Notes under the pieces: model-generated
Database searches by the model: none
What the model saw: only the letters and a program-made list of their open reading frames with translations
What the model was told of the DNA's origin: nothing
Made by a program: the position numbers and the translations under genes
DNA from: Campanula takesimana
Taxonomy: Eukaryota > Streptophyta > Magnoliopsida > Asterales > Campanulaceae
Reading direction: 5' to 3'
NCBI GenBank assembly: GCA_026119855.1
Contig: JAOWBW010000145.1
Coordinates: 682,001 to 746,000, forward strand
Length of the DNA stretch: 64,000 nucleotides
Shown here: one piece after another, positions 48,501-59,730 of the stretch
Numbering within the stretch: the stretch's first letter is position 1
Layout of the letters: each line of letters starts with the position of its first letter

Positions 48501-49954
48501 TGTTGGTAGTGGTGCCCTAGGCACGTTTAATATACTTTGTAATTATTATCATTTATTTCATATCAATAAAGAGATGTTTTGATTATTATTGTTGTTCATG
48601 TTTACTTATAATAATCTCCGTCCCTAGTACTTGTTAAGCACTAGTATAAAGGCTAAATGATCATGGGATGATCATGTCAGATTTATGGGTACTTGTTTGG
48701 AACAAGGTACTGGACATGACCCGCTGTATGAGATTTATGTCATGGTCTATGTCGTACATATATCTCATATTAGTTATGTCATTCGAATCCTTAGAAATGA
48801 AGTTATTATAGTCTTCCACTTGATGAACATTATGTTTGACATATTCAAACGCTACCTTTAACCGGGTAGTTATAAAGTGTATGATTGGCATAATCGGATT
48901 CACGTAGGGAAGAATAATAAGCTTAATGGATTTGTCCCTCTTCGGAGAGATCTCAAGCTTAGGCCTCTCATAGGAATGATGTTGATGAAAATGTTCGGCC
49001 GGACTCAAATGAATTGATTAGATTAATGTCATTTGAATTATCAACATATTCGGAATCGACAAAGTATTGAACAAAAATAAGTTGACCGTTTGACCATGAC
49101 TTGTGTTCAATGAGATCGTGGACAAAGGGATTGTGACATATTTTAAAGGAATGCGAACTTGTATCTAGTTATACTATTTGGGTAGGTATGACGGTTTGCT
49201 AGAACTTAATCATATCTTATGGATTCATGTTTGAACCCATTGCCAACTTAGTATAATCCTAGAGGGCCACACACAATAGAACGAATCCTAAAAGGATTAT
49301 TTTGGAAAATTAAGGCTCTCTTATCCTGGTGTGCGACCGCACAAACCAGGCTGGGCGGCCGCACATGTTTTGGGCGACCGCACACCTGATTTTGGGCGGC
49401 CGCACAGTGTGTCGGGACATGTTTCCTGATTTAATTAGGAAAAGGATTTTGGACGGGTTTTGACAGAAGTTTCCTATTTGGAATAGGTCTAACTTGTATA
49501 TAAACAGCCAAATTCAGGCCAGAACATAACCTAGCTTTTGTGCAAGTCTCCAAAGAGTTTGAGAGAGTTTTGTTTTGTTCTAAGACATCCTAGATTAAAG
49601 AACAAAATAATACACAAAATAATATTCCATATAGTTCATATTAATTGTGAAAACGTGTTTCACAATTTTGGTCTAGCAACCAAGATCAAGTGTTCTTGAT
49701 ATTCGTTCAAGGTGTGGATACCGCTAGAGGGTGAAGCTCATCATCTTCAAAGTTCATGTTCTTACTTGTTCGTGATTAAAGCTTCAATTTCTCCACCAAG
49801 ATCAAAGACCAAATTCAAAGTCATCAAGGGTTATTTTTTCTAGTATTCATATTGCAAGTATTTGATTTAATCATATGAATGGATCTATGGGCTTTGGGTT
49901 TCATAAAATTTTAAATGCTATTTTCCGCTGCGCATGTTACTCCGAAACCCAACA
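48501..49954 (+). mobile_element. 3' LTR of copia (+)
   Basis: A 1454-bp LTR with TGTTGG...CCAACA terminal inverted repeats. GC-rich words GTGCGACCGCAC and GGGCGGCCGCAC lie at about 49328-49412, with a TATATAAA at 49497. The right flank CTTTG is followed by an older minus-strand copia, the probable insertion target. Confidence 0.9.
49497..49504 (+). promoter_or_regulatory. TATA box of copia (+) LTR
   Basis: TATATAAA about 90-170 bases downstream of the GC-rich palindromes. The minus-strand LTR has the same at 52180-52187. Confidence 0.6.
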
Positions 49955-51742
49955 CTTTGTTGGTTTGGAAGCATGCATCCGAGATCATCTTCCATACCTC
50001 CATAGATCATAAATGAATCTTTAGTCCTTCTCAAGTACTTAAGAATCGCTTTTACAGCCATCCAGTGATTTTTACCGGGGTCGGATTGACATCTACTCAT
50101 CATGCTCCAAACATTAGATATATACGGCTTAGTACTTATCATGGCATGGTGGATCCAATTGCCGAAGCAAATGGCATCTCACTCATTTTCTCATGCTCAT
50201 CTTTTGTGTTAGGACATTGAGTCTTGCTTAGAGAAACTCCATGTATTATTGGAAACAGTCCTCTCTTAGAATTTTCCATGTAGAATCTTCTAATGACTTT
50301 TTCAATGTATGTACTTTGGCTTTAAACCAACTAGCTTCCTTGATGCCAAGGACATATGCTGTTTCACCCATATCTTTCATTGCGAAGCACTTTCCAAACA
50401 AAGTCTTTTTCAGACTGACGTGTAGGAATGTCGTTTCCAATAAGCAATATGTCATCCACATATTTAAATAAGGAATAGCACTATGCTCCCATTAATCTTC
50501 GTGTATATACAAGGTTCATCTTCGTTCTTGATAAAACAAAACTTTTTGATTCATCAAAACGGAGATTCCAACTCCCAAAAGCTTGCTTCAATCCATCCAA
50601 TTGATTTCCGCAACTTACATACTTTATTAGAATTTTCTTTGACTATCAAAACTTTTAGGTTGTATCCAATACATCCTTAAGTGAGTTCCCATTAAGGAAC
50701 GCTGTTTTGACATCTTTTTGTCAAATTTCATATTCTAAATATGAAGATATGACTATAAGAATTCTAGTAAGTTCCTTGCTACCTATGTAAGTTTTTTCCA
50801 AGAAAACTCAATCTCAACCTTTGGTTTTTACACCTTAGGTTAGAATAATCAAGTTCCAAACTTGATTATTATACATGGATTGCCATTTTAGATTTTATGA
50901 CTCCAAGTCATTAATCTAAGTGTGGAGGGGACATTGCAAATTTGATAGGTGGTATATACTTCATTTTCAATGAACTTTACCTCAATACTTTCTATTTCGA
51001 AATATCCAATATTTCTTGTTATAGATTGTATCCTATCATGTACGCAAGTACTTTGTATAACTTTGAACGGACTTTTCATGACTCCTTGTGAAAACTTGTT
51101 CAACTTCCATCTTGGGTTAAATTATATTTTCTTGGTCTCGAACCATTCGAAATATATTTTACTCCCAGTGATTCTTTTAGAGATAAACCATTTATCTAGA
51201 AAAGTATCATCATAAGCAACGAACCATTTGTTTCTTACGAGTAAAATATTATCCTCAAGTTTTCTTAGGATATCCCATGAAAATATATTTATTAGATTTA
51301 AGTGTGAGTGTGTCCCAGACAACTCCTTTTAAAAAGGGTCTCACCATCTTAAATCTTTATGAAAGACAAACCGAGTTTTCTTTCACCTTTTAACCTCTTT
51401 TGATGGAACTTAACTTAGTGTAATTATAGCGGTTTCCAATTCATAACCCCAAAACAAATAATGGAAGATCAATTTGACTTTATCATCTAATGAACCATAT
51501 CCAATAAGGTTCTTACACTTACACATAGACACATCATTTAGAATGGTGTTCTTAGTGAAGTTAATTGTGAAACCATTTCACAATCTTAACGACGATTGTC
51601 AAATTCTTGGTTTAATTATTCATCATCATGATTGAATCGGAATCTTTGAACAGTTTTACCAAGTCCGACCAAAATTCTCTTTTAGCATTGCTACTTAATG
51701 CACCATATACATGGACATGTATTAGGTCAAGTAAGATATTAG
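49955..51742 (-). pseudogene. Old decayed copia (-) pol
   Basis: Read on the minus strand it runs from the start of the integrase core region (DLIH-HVYG near 51700) through the connector (about 51300), RT (about 50900-50250, with YVDDILLIGND) to RNase H (about 50100-49955), with many stops and frameshifts. It ends abruptly inside RNase H at the (+) copia LTR and inside integrase at the (-) copia LTR. It appears to be the substrate into which both inserted. Confidence 0.8.
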
Positions 51743-53293
51743 TGTTGGGTTTCGGAGTAACATGCGCAGCGGAAAATAGCATTTCAAATTTTAATGAAAC
51801 CCAAAGCCCATAGATCCATTCATATGATTAAATCAAATACTTGCAATATGAATACTAGAAAACTAATCCTTGATGACTTTGATTTCTAGCATTTGATCTT
51901 GGTGGAGACTTGAAGCTTGATCACGAAGTAAGAACACGAACTTTGAACATGATAAGCTTCACCCTCTAGCGGTATCCACACCACGAACGAATATCAAGGA
52001 GCTTCTTGATCTTGGTTGCTAGACCAAAATTGTGAAACACGTTTTCACAATTGATATGAACTATATGAAATATTATTTGTATATAATTTTGTTCTTCAAT
52101 CTAGGATCTCTTAGAACAAAATAATTCTCTCACAAACTCTTTGGAGGCTTGCACAAAAATATGTATTGATTCTGGCCAAATTAGGGTTGTTTATATACAA
52201 GTTAGACCTATTCCAAATAGGTAACTTGTGTCTAAACCCGCAAGGAATTGTAATTAGGAAAGTCCAAGACCTGTTAAAAATCTGTTTCCAAATTGAATCA
52301 GGAAACCAATCCCGACAAACTGTGCGGCCGCCCAAAACAAACTATGCGGTCGCACACTCAACCTGGATCAATTATGGTACATTTGAGCCAAAGTGTGCGG
52401 CCGCTCAAGATATTCTGTGCGGTCTCACACTTGCTCCAGTCTCCCTTAATTTCTAAAATCCCTCAATGGTCCTTCGTCCCAATATTCCAATATAGTCCTT
52501 TTTTGGATTCGTTTTATTGTGTGTGACCCTCGAGGATTATACTAAGTTGGCAATGGGTTCAAACATGAAACCATATGATATGATTAGGTTCTAGCAAACT
52601 GTCATACCTACCCAAATAGTATAACTAGATACAAGTTCGCATTCCATTTAGAATATGTCACAATCCTTTTGTCTACGATGACATTGAACACAAGTCATGG
52701 TCAACAAGTCAACTTGTCTTTGTTCAATACTTTCTCGATTCCGAATATGTTGATAATCCAAACGACATTGATCTAATCAATTCATTTGAGTCCGGCCAAA
52801 CATTTTCATCAACATTATTCCTACGAGAGGCCTAAGCTTGACATCTCTCCGAGGAGGGACAAATCCATTTAGCTTATTATTCTTCCCTACGTGAATTCGA
52901 TTATGCCAATCATATCCTTTATAACTACCTGGTTAAAGATAGCATTTGAATATGTCAAACATAATGTTCATCAAGTGGAAGACTATAATAACTTCATGTC
53001 TAAGGATTCAAATGACATAACTAATATGAGATATATGTACGACATAGACCATGACATAAATCTCATACAGCGGGTCATATCCAGTACCTTGTTCTAAACA
53101 AGTACCCATAAATCTAACATGATCATCCCATGATCATTTAGCCTTTATACTAGTGCTTAACAAGTACTAGGGACGGATATTATTATAAGTAAACATGAAC
53201 AACAATAATAAGCAAAATATCTCTTTATTGATATGAAATAAATGATAACAATTACAACGTTTATTAAACGTGCCTAGGGCACCACTACCAACA
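51743..53293 (-). mobile_element. 3' LTR of copia (-)
   Basis: A 1551-bp LTR of the same family as 48501-49954 in opposite orientation (TGTTGGG...CCAACA). GC-rich words lie at about 52320-52425 and a TATA at 52180-52187 (minus strand). The adjacent PPT at 53294-53308 shows it is the 3' LTR. Confidence 0.9.
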
Positions 53294-53307
53294 ATCTCAC
53301 ACTTGCC

Positions 53308-53617
53308 CTAGGCCCAATCTCCCATGTATCTAATACCCATGGACCTAAGTCCCTTTGTTAGCGGGTTCGCAACATTATCATCAGTAGGTACTCTGCATAT
53401 ATTCACGTCTTCCCTATCAATGATTTCTCGAATGATATTAAAACGCCTAAGTATGTGTTTGGATTTCTGATGTGCTCTTTGTTCTTTGCTTGAGCAATAG
53501 CACCATTATTATCGCAATAAAAGTCTATTGGATTAGCAATGCTAGGAACCACTTCAAGTTCAGTAATGAACTTCTTAATCCAAATAGCTTCCTTTGCAGC
53601 ATCTGATGCAGCAATAT
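53308..53617 (-). pseudogene. RNase H end of copia (-)
   Basis: The minus-strand C-terminal part of copia RNase H (ASDAAKEAIWIKKFITELE, CDNNGAIAQAK, stop at 53308-53310). About 27 bases present in the (+) copy near 48420 are missing. It is interrupted at 53617 by the Tat2 LTR. Confidence 0.85.
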
Positions 53618-53821
53618 TGTTAGTACCCGACCTGAAAATGAGCTTATTAGGACTTTCCCAAAAATACAAGGACTTTATAGGAATTAGAAACCTTGCAAAT
53701 ACTTATCCCGGATTCCCGAAATATCTCATTTATGACAAAATCTATCAAATTAGGTAGTAAATGGTTTCCTTAAAACCATGCAGAAACCCTAGCTTAAGAA
53801 TCAAGTCAGCCTGCAACATTG

Positions 53822-53912
53822 GCCACGCGGCCAACCTTGCTCCGCGTTGATCTTGGCCACGCGGCCACTCTTGTCACCAGCTTCACCCATGGCCAGGCGG
53901 CCAACCTTGCTC
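53822..53912 (+). repeat. GC-palindrome cluster in Tat2 LTR
   Basis: TTGGCCACGCGGCCAAC, TTGGCCACGCGGCCACT and ATGGCCAGGCGGCCAAC within 91 bases, about 40 bases upstream of the TATA box. Confidence 0.7.
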
Positions 53913-53950
53913 TGGATGATCTCAGCCGTCAGATCTTCCTATCAGTTTAC

Positions 53951-53959
53951 TATATAAAT
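53951..53959 (+). promoter_or_regulatory. TATA box of Tat2 LTR
   Basis: TATATAAAT in a GC-to-AT transition, just downstream of the GC-palindrome cluster. Confidence 0.6.
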
Positions 53960-54600
53960 CAATCCCATGCTATTGGTTTAGGATCCGAATTTTAGAGCTT
54001 CGAAGTGACGATTTTGCTCCCAAATCAAGTCATTCAAGCCTCCAAAAACACTCTCAAGAATCCCAAGAAGATCCAAGGTTATTTCTTGCCAACAAAGGTA
54101 AGTTTTCTAACTTTTTCTTCATGTTCTTGCATTATTTTTAATGTAGATCTTTGATATTCATATTCTTAATATGTTTATTCATGTGTTCTTCATAATATTC
54201 ATGTTCTTGCATGTTTATTCATAGTTTCTTCATATGCTTTGCATGTTCATTCATATGTTCATAATATGTTCTTCATATGTTCATCGTGTTCATAAATTAA
54301 AACCTTATTTATGCTATATTTAGGGTTGCGATCTTCATGTTTGCATGTTATTTCATAACCGATGATGATCTAGGGTTCATCAACCCAAGGATGATCTAGG
54401 AACTATTTCTAAACCCTAAACTTTAGGTAATTACTTCCATGATCAATAATCCTCCCATGATGAATGTGATGAATGTTCATTGAGATCTCATTGATGGCAT
54501 AGTCATTATTCTAGGATGTGATCATCATGCATGTTTCTTTCTCCTCCCTCTTCATTATGCATGATCCCTATTCTCTCTCCACATTCTAATTATGTACGAA

Positions 54601-54657
54601 CTACGCTGACCTGAGCTTCTCACATTGAGAGGAAGTAGGCAATCTTCGGATCTGGTC
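54601..54657 (+). other. Candidate structured RNA motif 1, Tat2 LTR
   Basis: CTACG with AGTAG (one change). Inner stem CTTCTC/GAGAGG differs in sequence from the Og stem but still pairs. The second hairpin ATC-TTCG-GAT is a compensated version of ACC-TTCG-GGT. Confidence 0.65.
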
Positions 54658-54878
54658 TCAATCACTAACACACTACATACACCGCATCATGATAGAAAGA
54701 CCGATCAATTCGGGCAATAGGAGTGATAACGTGAATATTCTTCTCTTGTTGTAATTTGACCCCCGAACCCATTAAACATGCTTTTCTCAAAGTTTTGGCT
54801 ATAATTAAAACGGCGTGGCGACTCTCATAATTTTAATGTTGCAATGAATATCCCAAATTCAAACACACGTATTCACAG

Positions 54879-54896
54879 TGGCGACTCTGCTGGGGA
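54879..54896 (+). promoter_or_regulatory. Primer-binding site, Tat2
   Basis: TGGCGACTCTGCTGGGGA, one base different from the Og PBS, directly after the LTR end. Confidence 0.85.
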
Positions 54897-54942
54897 CTGC
54901 TTTAAAACTTTTTCAAACTTAGTGGGTCTAAATTTCGTCACA

Positions 54943-55420
54943 TCATGATGCTTGCCATGTTTACACATGCACACACTTGCCATGTTTACACATGCACACA
55001 CCTGCCATGTTTATACATGCACACACTTTCCATGTTTACACATGCACACACCTGCCATGTTTACACTTGCACACACCTGCCATGTTTACACATGCACACT
55101 TTCCATGTATACACATGCACCCTACACACACCTGCCATGTACACACATGCACCCTACACACACCTGCCATGTTTACACATGCACCCTACACACACTTACC
55201 ATGTTTACACATGCACACACTTGCCATGTTTACACATGCACACACTTGCCATATTTACACATGCACAGACTTGCCATGTTTACACGTGCACCTCACACAC
55301 ACTTGCCATGTTTACACATGCACCTCACACACTTGCCATGTTTACACATGCACACACTTGCCATGTTTACACATGCACCTCACATACTTGCCATGTTTAC
55401 ACATGCACCCATGCACCCCG
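54943..55420 (+). repeat. 25-bp minisatellite in Tat2 leader
   Basis: Units of CATGTTTACACATGCACACAC plus TTGC, with shortened or CCTACA-containing variants. Because 25 is not a multiple of three, all three forward frames stay open and give rotated copies of the same peptide. These frames are artefacts. Confidence 0.85.
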
Positions 55421-56020
55421 CAATGTTAATACTTGTATTTTGTTGATACTTGTACTTTATATATACCTTGTATCCTTGTACCTTTGTTATTTTCGCCTTA
55501 GTATTAGGGTCAAACAAAACTCTGCTATGCTCCCTTGTACATTATTTTCCATTGCATTGCATAGCATCATTCAAACATTCAAAACTTCTCTCTTTTATCC
55601 TTAAAAAGAATTAGTTTCTTGCCACACACTACCACTAGTCCGTGTCTGCACTGCACAGGTCCCCATTACCCGGAGTATTCGATGTGCAGGAATTTGTGCG
55701 CTACTGCCGCCCTCTTTTCGAGACACTCGTCTACTCCACTCACCGTGTACGTTCCGCGAGCGGTGGGAACCTTTTACCTTACCCGTGTCAACCCACACAT
55801 AGAGATTAGGGCATTCCTTAGACCAACCATTTAGGATGTAAATAAATGCAAAACTTTTCGCAAAATAAAATGTGCAATGCATCTAGACGACCTCTAAGGT
55901 CCATCGCTCACCCCTTGGGCCATCTATCAAAATTCCTCATCTTGGCCTATCTAGGTTACCTACCCATCATTGCGATCCATTTGGGTCTACCCTTCATCTT
56001 GACCCGCTTTGGTCAAAATC
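55421..56020 (+). other. Tat2 leader, unique part
   Basis: Unique-looking 600 bases with no convincing frame. The transition into the GGTCAA array begins after about 55900. Confidence 0.5.
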
Positions 56021-57310
56021 CCATCAACCTTTGACCCCCTGGGTCAACCTTATCCGCCTTTGACCTCTTAGGTCAACCTCATCCACCTTTGACCTCTTAG
56101 GTCTACCCTTGACCCCCTAGGTCAACTTTATCACCTTCGGCCTCTTAGGTCACCCCTCAACCTCTTAGGTTAACCCTTGACCGCCTAGGTCAACCTCATC
56201 CACCTTTGACCTCTTAGGTCAACCCTTGACTGCCTAGGTCAACCTCATCCGCCTTTGGCCTCTTAGGTCAACCCTTGACCTCCTAGGTCAACCTTATCAC
56301 CTCCGACCTCTTAGGTCAACCCTTGACCACCTAGGTCAACCTTATCACCTCCGACCCCTTAGGTCAACCTTATCACCTTTGACCCCCTAGGTCAAACTTG
56401 TCTACCTTCGACCTCTTAGGTCAACCCTTGACGTCCTAGGACACCCTTATCACATTTAATCCCCTAGGTAAACATTATCATCTTTGACCTCTTAGGTCTA
56501 CCCTTGACCCCCTAGGTCAACCTCATCCGCCTTCGACCTCTTAGGTCAACCTTTGACCCCTTAGGTCAACTTTATCACCCCTTGACCTCTTAGGTCAACC
56601 TTTGACCCCCTCGGTCAACATTATCACCTGTTGACCTCTTAGGTCAACCTTTGACCTCCTAGGTCAACCCAATCACCTTCGACCTCTTAGGTCAAACCTG
56701 GACTCCTAGGTCAACCTTATCCGTTTTTGACCTCTTAGGTCAATCTTTGATTCCATAAGTGAACCCAATTACCTTTGGTCCTAACCCGCTTAGGTCAAAC
56801 CGTCATCTTGACCCACCTAGGTCATTATTTGACCCACCGTCGTCCAGACCAACCTAGGTCAACCCGTTTAGGTCCACACACCATCCTTGACCCATTTAGG
56901 TCAACTTGTCCGTCTTAGGTTAAAACTACCCCTTAACCTTTGACCCGTCAAGGTCACCCCGTGACCCGCTTAGGTCGACTTACCTATCTTGGATCCATCT
57001 AGGTCAATCTCTAACCTTCCTTAGTCTACCAACCCGAATAAGTCAACCTTAGACCCGCTTAGGTCAAACCATGTCCATCCTGCTTAGATCATCCCATAGG
57101 CAAACCGCTACAACCCGCTATCTTGATTCATTCACCATATAGGTCAATCCAACCCTTCTCATTTAGGTCGACCTATCCTTTACCCATCTAGGTCAACCCA
57201 CCATTATCGTCGCATCCTAGCTTGAACCACTTCTTGTCTCAAACCTTAGGTCAAACCTTAGGTCAAATTTAGGTCAAACCTTAGGTCAAACCATACCCTA
57301 CTCAATCAAA
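56021..57310 (+). repeat. TTGACC-N-GGTCAA palindrome array
   Basis: About thirty consecutive units in 56027-56770 of the form TTGACCTCTTAGGTCAA or TTGACCCCCTAGGTCAA, separated by CCTTATCACC-like spacers, then looser copies to about 57310. Each unit can fold into a 6-7 bp stem with a 3-5 base loop. TTGACC is also a W-box core, the known WRKY factor site. Confidence 0.8.
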
Positions 57311-57424
57311 ACCAACTCCTATAGGTCTTCCTCACCCATGCTTGACCAAGGACCGAGTCATCTCCCTCTTTTTGACCCCTATGGTCATCTCTCACCTCTT
57401 TTTAAAAGTCTAACTTGATTCGAA

Positions 57425-57500
57425 CTACGGCGACCTGAGCCTCTTATTGTGTGGGACCTCTCCCCCATGATAAGGGGAACGTAGGCAACTTCGGCCCGGT
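57425..57500 (+). other. Candidate structured RNA motif 1, upstream of Tat2 mini-Gag
   Basis: CTACG (57425-57429) with CGTAG (57480-57484). Inner CCTCTTA pairs with TAAGGGG around an enlarged loop. TTCGG follows, but the second stem is damaged. Confidence 0.55.
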
Positions 57501-57653
57501 CAAACTTTCAATTTTTTACCAAAATGCATTTTAAAAATGTGGAGACCGACTCTTTTCCAAAAAATGATTTTATTACAATGCCTTATCATTAAATACGAAT
57601 CTAATTTAATTCAACTAAGAGGCTTAATTCTTTCATGACTAGAGTTCTGCATC

Positions 57654-58298
57654 ATGTCGGCTGCAAGGAACATCGAAGTTGCAACTGAAGCTGCTACCCA
57701 AGATCCCGAGACAATCCTCTACACCGGTACTGCTCTCAGTAAGCAAGCATCCCACTTTAAAGCCATCCTCGATGAACAAGCAATCCACTTTAAGGCCATT
57801 CTCAACGAGCAAGCAACACACTTTCAGAAGGAGATGCATACGACCCTAAGAAATATCGAGAGGCGCCATTTGTCTGAAATTCGTGGCGTTTATGATTACC
57901 TCAGCCGAGTTCTCCCTCTTGCTCAATGTCAACACCCGTACGCTCCTCAAATGTACGGGCCGCTACAGACTTCCCCCGTTGGGATGCCTCCTAAGACTAC
58001 TCATCAACGACAGGTACCGGTACCTAAACCACCCTCAAATACAGTTCGGAAGGACGAACGCGAGTACAATGACTTGGGTATGCCATTAGCCAAACTCTAC
58101 AAAAGTCTATTTCAAGACGGCAAGTTGTCTCCTTTGTTCAACTATGAACCAAGTAGGGTGAAGCAAGGCTTGGATCCCTCCAAACACTGCCAATACCACC
58201 AGTACATTGGGCATGACACCGAAGATTGCCTCCAATTGAGGAGAAAGATTCAAAGCCTCATTGATAGCGGAGCCATCACCCGCGATAGGAATGCATGA
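57654..58298 (+). CDS. Mini-Gag of Tat2, intact
   Basis: A 214-aa frame. Residues about 25-75 are helical and charged, with a 12-residue near-repeat (HFKAILDEQAI/HFKAILNEQAT). Residues 90-135 are Pro-rich. Residues 139-162 (NDLGMPLAKLYKSLFQDGKLSPL) match the role of the pre-knuckle segment in Og. The knuckle is C179-X2-H182-X4-H187-X4-C192, followed by LRRKIQSLIDSGAI. It has the same architecture as the Og mini-Gag with an unrelated-looking N-terminus and no capsid domain. The frame is intact and no protease follows. Likely a nucleic-acid-binding or Gag-interacting protein of a non-autonomous Tat element. Confidence 0.65.
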   Translation: MSAARNIEVATEAATQDPETILYTGTALSKQASHFKAILDEQAIHFKAILNEQATHFQKEMHTTLRNIERRHLSEIRGVYDYLSRVLPLAQCQHPYAPQMYGPLQTSPVGMPPKTTHQRQVPVPKPPSNTVRKDEREYNDLGMPLAKLYKSLFQDGKLSPLFNYEPSRVKQGLDPSKHCQYHQYIGHDTEDCLQLRRKIQSLIDSGAITRDRNA

Positions 58299-59220
58299 GC
58301 GTGAGCAAAGTCCAAACAGGAAAGAGCAAACTGGGGCTACCTCTTTTAAATAATAAATAAAAAGGGTCATTCAGTCTTCGTAGGTTCTAGAGTGTCTTTA
58401 GTCAAAAGTCCACCTTGGACTATTTTTGTTTCTTTAGTAAAAGTCCACGCCGGATTAGTCGTTTTTCTTTCAAATAATAAAAGAGTCTTTATTTCTTTTC
58501 TCTCTAGACTTGAGACATAATCTTGCATAAATCAATTCCATGAAAATTGTCTTATTCACCATCTTCACTTGATTGCTATATCTTTATATGATGAATTAAT
58601 CTTAATCTTACTCATTAATGACGACTCATTAAAAGGTAAATGGACCCACAAACCATTCACATAACTAAGTACACAATTAGTCTCAAGATAACAAATGCTT
58701 TGACCAATTGGGATGAACGAATCACTTTCTCTTCTCTTTACATTCTACCCCCATACACTCTCTCTACACACTCACCCCTTGTACACCCTTCATGTACACT
58801 CTCTATATACACCTTCTCCCATACACTATCCTCATACGCCTCTCATCCCACCATTAGACCCCTTTTCCATACGGTCATGACAAAGAAATGGACTGCGGTT
58901 GCTCATCATCAAATAGACATCCATGCTGCCACAATTTAAGGGGTTGTTTGTTCCCTTCATAAGTACTACATGCCGATACACCGGGGCTGTCCGTATCCCA
59001 TCGCAAATATAAAAGGAATGTACGAGGTCATTCATGCCATTAATAGGTGCACGTGATAATCCGATGGAGCTCTACCGGTGAAGATCAAGGGGCTAAGATG
59101 CCCGCCACCAGCAAAAGGCCGCTTGAACTATAAGGAGGCTACCTCGCAATCGAGAGAGGCAAAAGAAAACTAGGGGCTTGTCTTGCCCAATGTTTCATGT
59201 ACAAATGTATATATATATAT
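58299..59220 (+). other. Tat2 interior after mini-Gag
   Basis: No supported gene. It contains a TACACTCTC-rich stretch (about 58735-58830), GGGGCTA words near 58336, 59092 and 59173, and a short TA repeat at about 59210-59222. Confidence 0.5.
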
Positions 59221-59240
59221 ATAAAAAGGGGGGGGGCTCG

Positions 59241-59269
59241 CTAGGTTGAAACCCAAAAGGGCGACCTAG
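59241..59269 (+). other. Candidate structured RNA motif 2, Tat2 (first)
   Basis: CTAGGTTG (59241-59248) with CGACCTAG (59262-59269). Inner hairpin CCC-AAAA-GGG. Flank GGCAAAAGTTAGAAC as in Og. Confidence 0.65.
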
Positions 59270-59304
59270 GCAAAAGTTAGAACATTGCACAAAAAAGAAG
59301 CCCA

Positions 59305-59334
59305 CTAGGTTGAAAACCCGAAAGGGCGGCCTAG
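59305..59334 (+). other. Candidate structured RNA motif 2, Tat2 (second)
   Basis: CTAGGTTG with CGGCCTAG. Inner hairpin CCC-GAAA-GGG. It lies only 36 bases after the previous copy. Confidence 0.65.
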
Positions 59335-59730
59335 GCAAAAAAAAAGGGTGTGCACAAAGAGATAAAATAAAAAGAAAAATAGAAGGGGCTATCACCATGG
59401 AAAAGTAAAAGTCCCATTTTCTTTTCACCTCAAATGTTCTATTTTCCTTTCTTTCCTTACAAAGTAGATAAAACGGCAACAACCCATGACAACTACGATG
59501 GAGCAATCCACTGCAACAACTACAAAGGAGTAATACACTGCAATGAGCTACAAAGAACAACTCACCTCAAACGAACCTCACACCCCTAAACTCAAAACCC
59601 AACCTCATCGTCAACCGGGCAACCACTCAAAGCCAAACATAACCTACCTTGGGCCAACTTTCTTTCTTTTCTTTCCTCCCACACATACCCACTGAAACCC
59701 GACACCATCGTCAAGCGGGTCATCCCCGAA
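59335..59730 (+). other. Tat2 interior between motifs 2 and 1
   Basis: No supported gene. GGGGCTATC occurs near 59390. Minus-strand frames here are not supported by any domain. Confidence 0.45.

Larger units (their letters stand above)
53618..54877 (+). mobile_element. 5' LTR of Tat2 element
   Basis: From TGTTAGTACCCGACC to GTATTCACA (1260 bp), inserted in copia RNase H after GCAATAT. It contains three GGCCACGCGGCC-type words (about 53822-53912), a TATATAAAT at 53951, motif 1 at 54601 and an internal TGGCGACTCT at 54816. The 3' partner lies beyond the window. Confidence 0.85.

Noticed and set aside
54945..55604. Three overlapping long forward frames (150-219 aa) rich in Cys, His and Thr
   Set aside because: They come from a 25-bp minisatellite whose period is not a multiple of three, so every frame stays open with rotated repeats. 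No start context or domain supports a protein.
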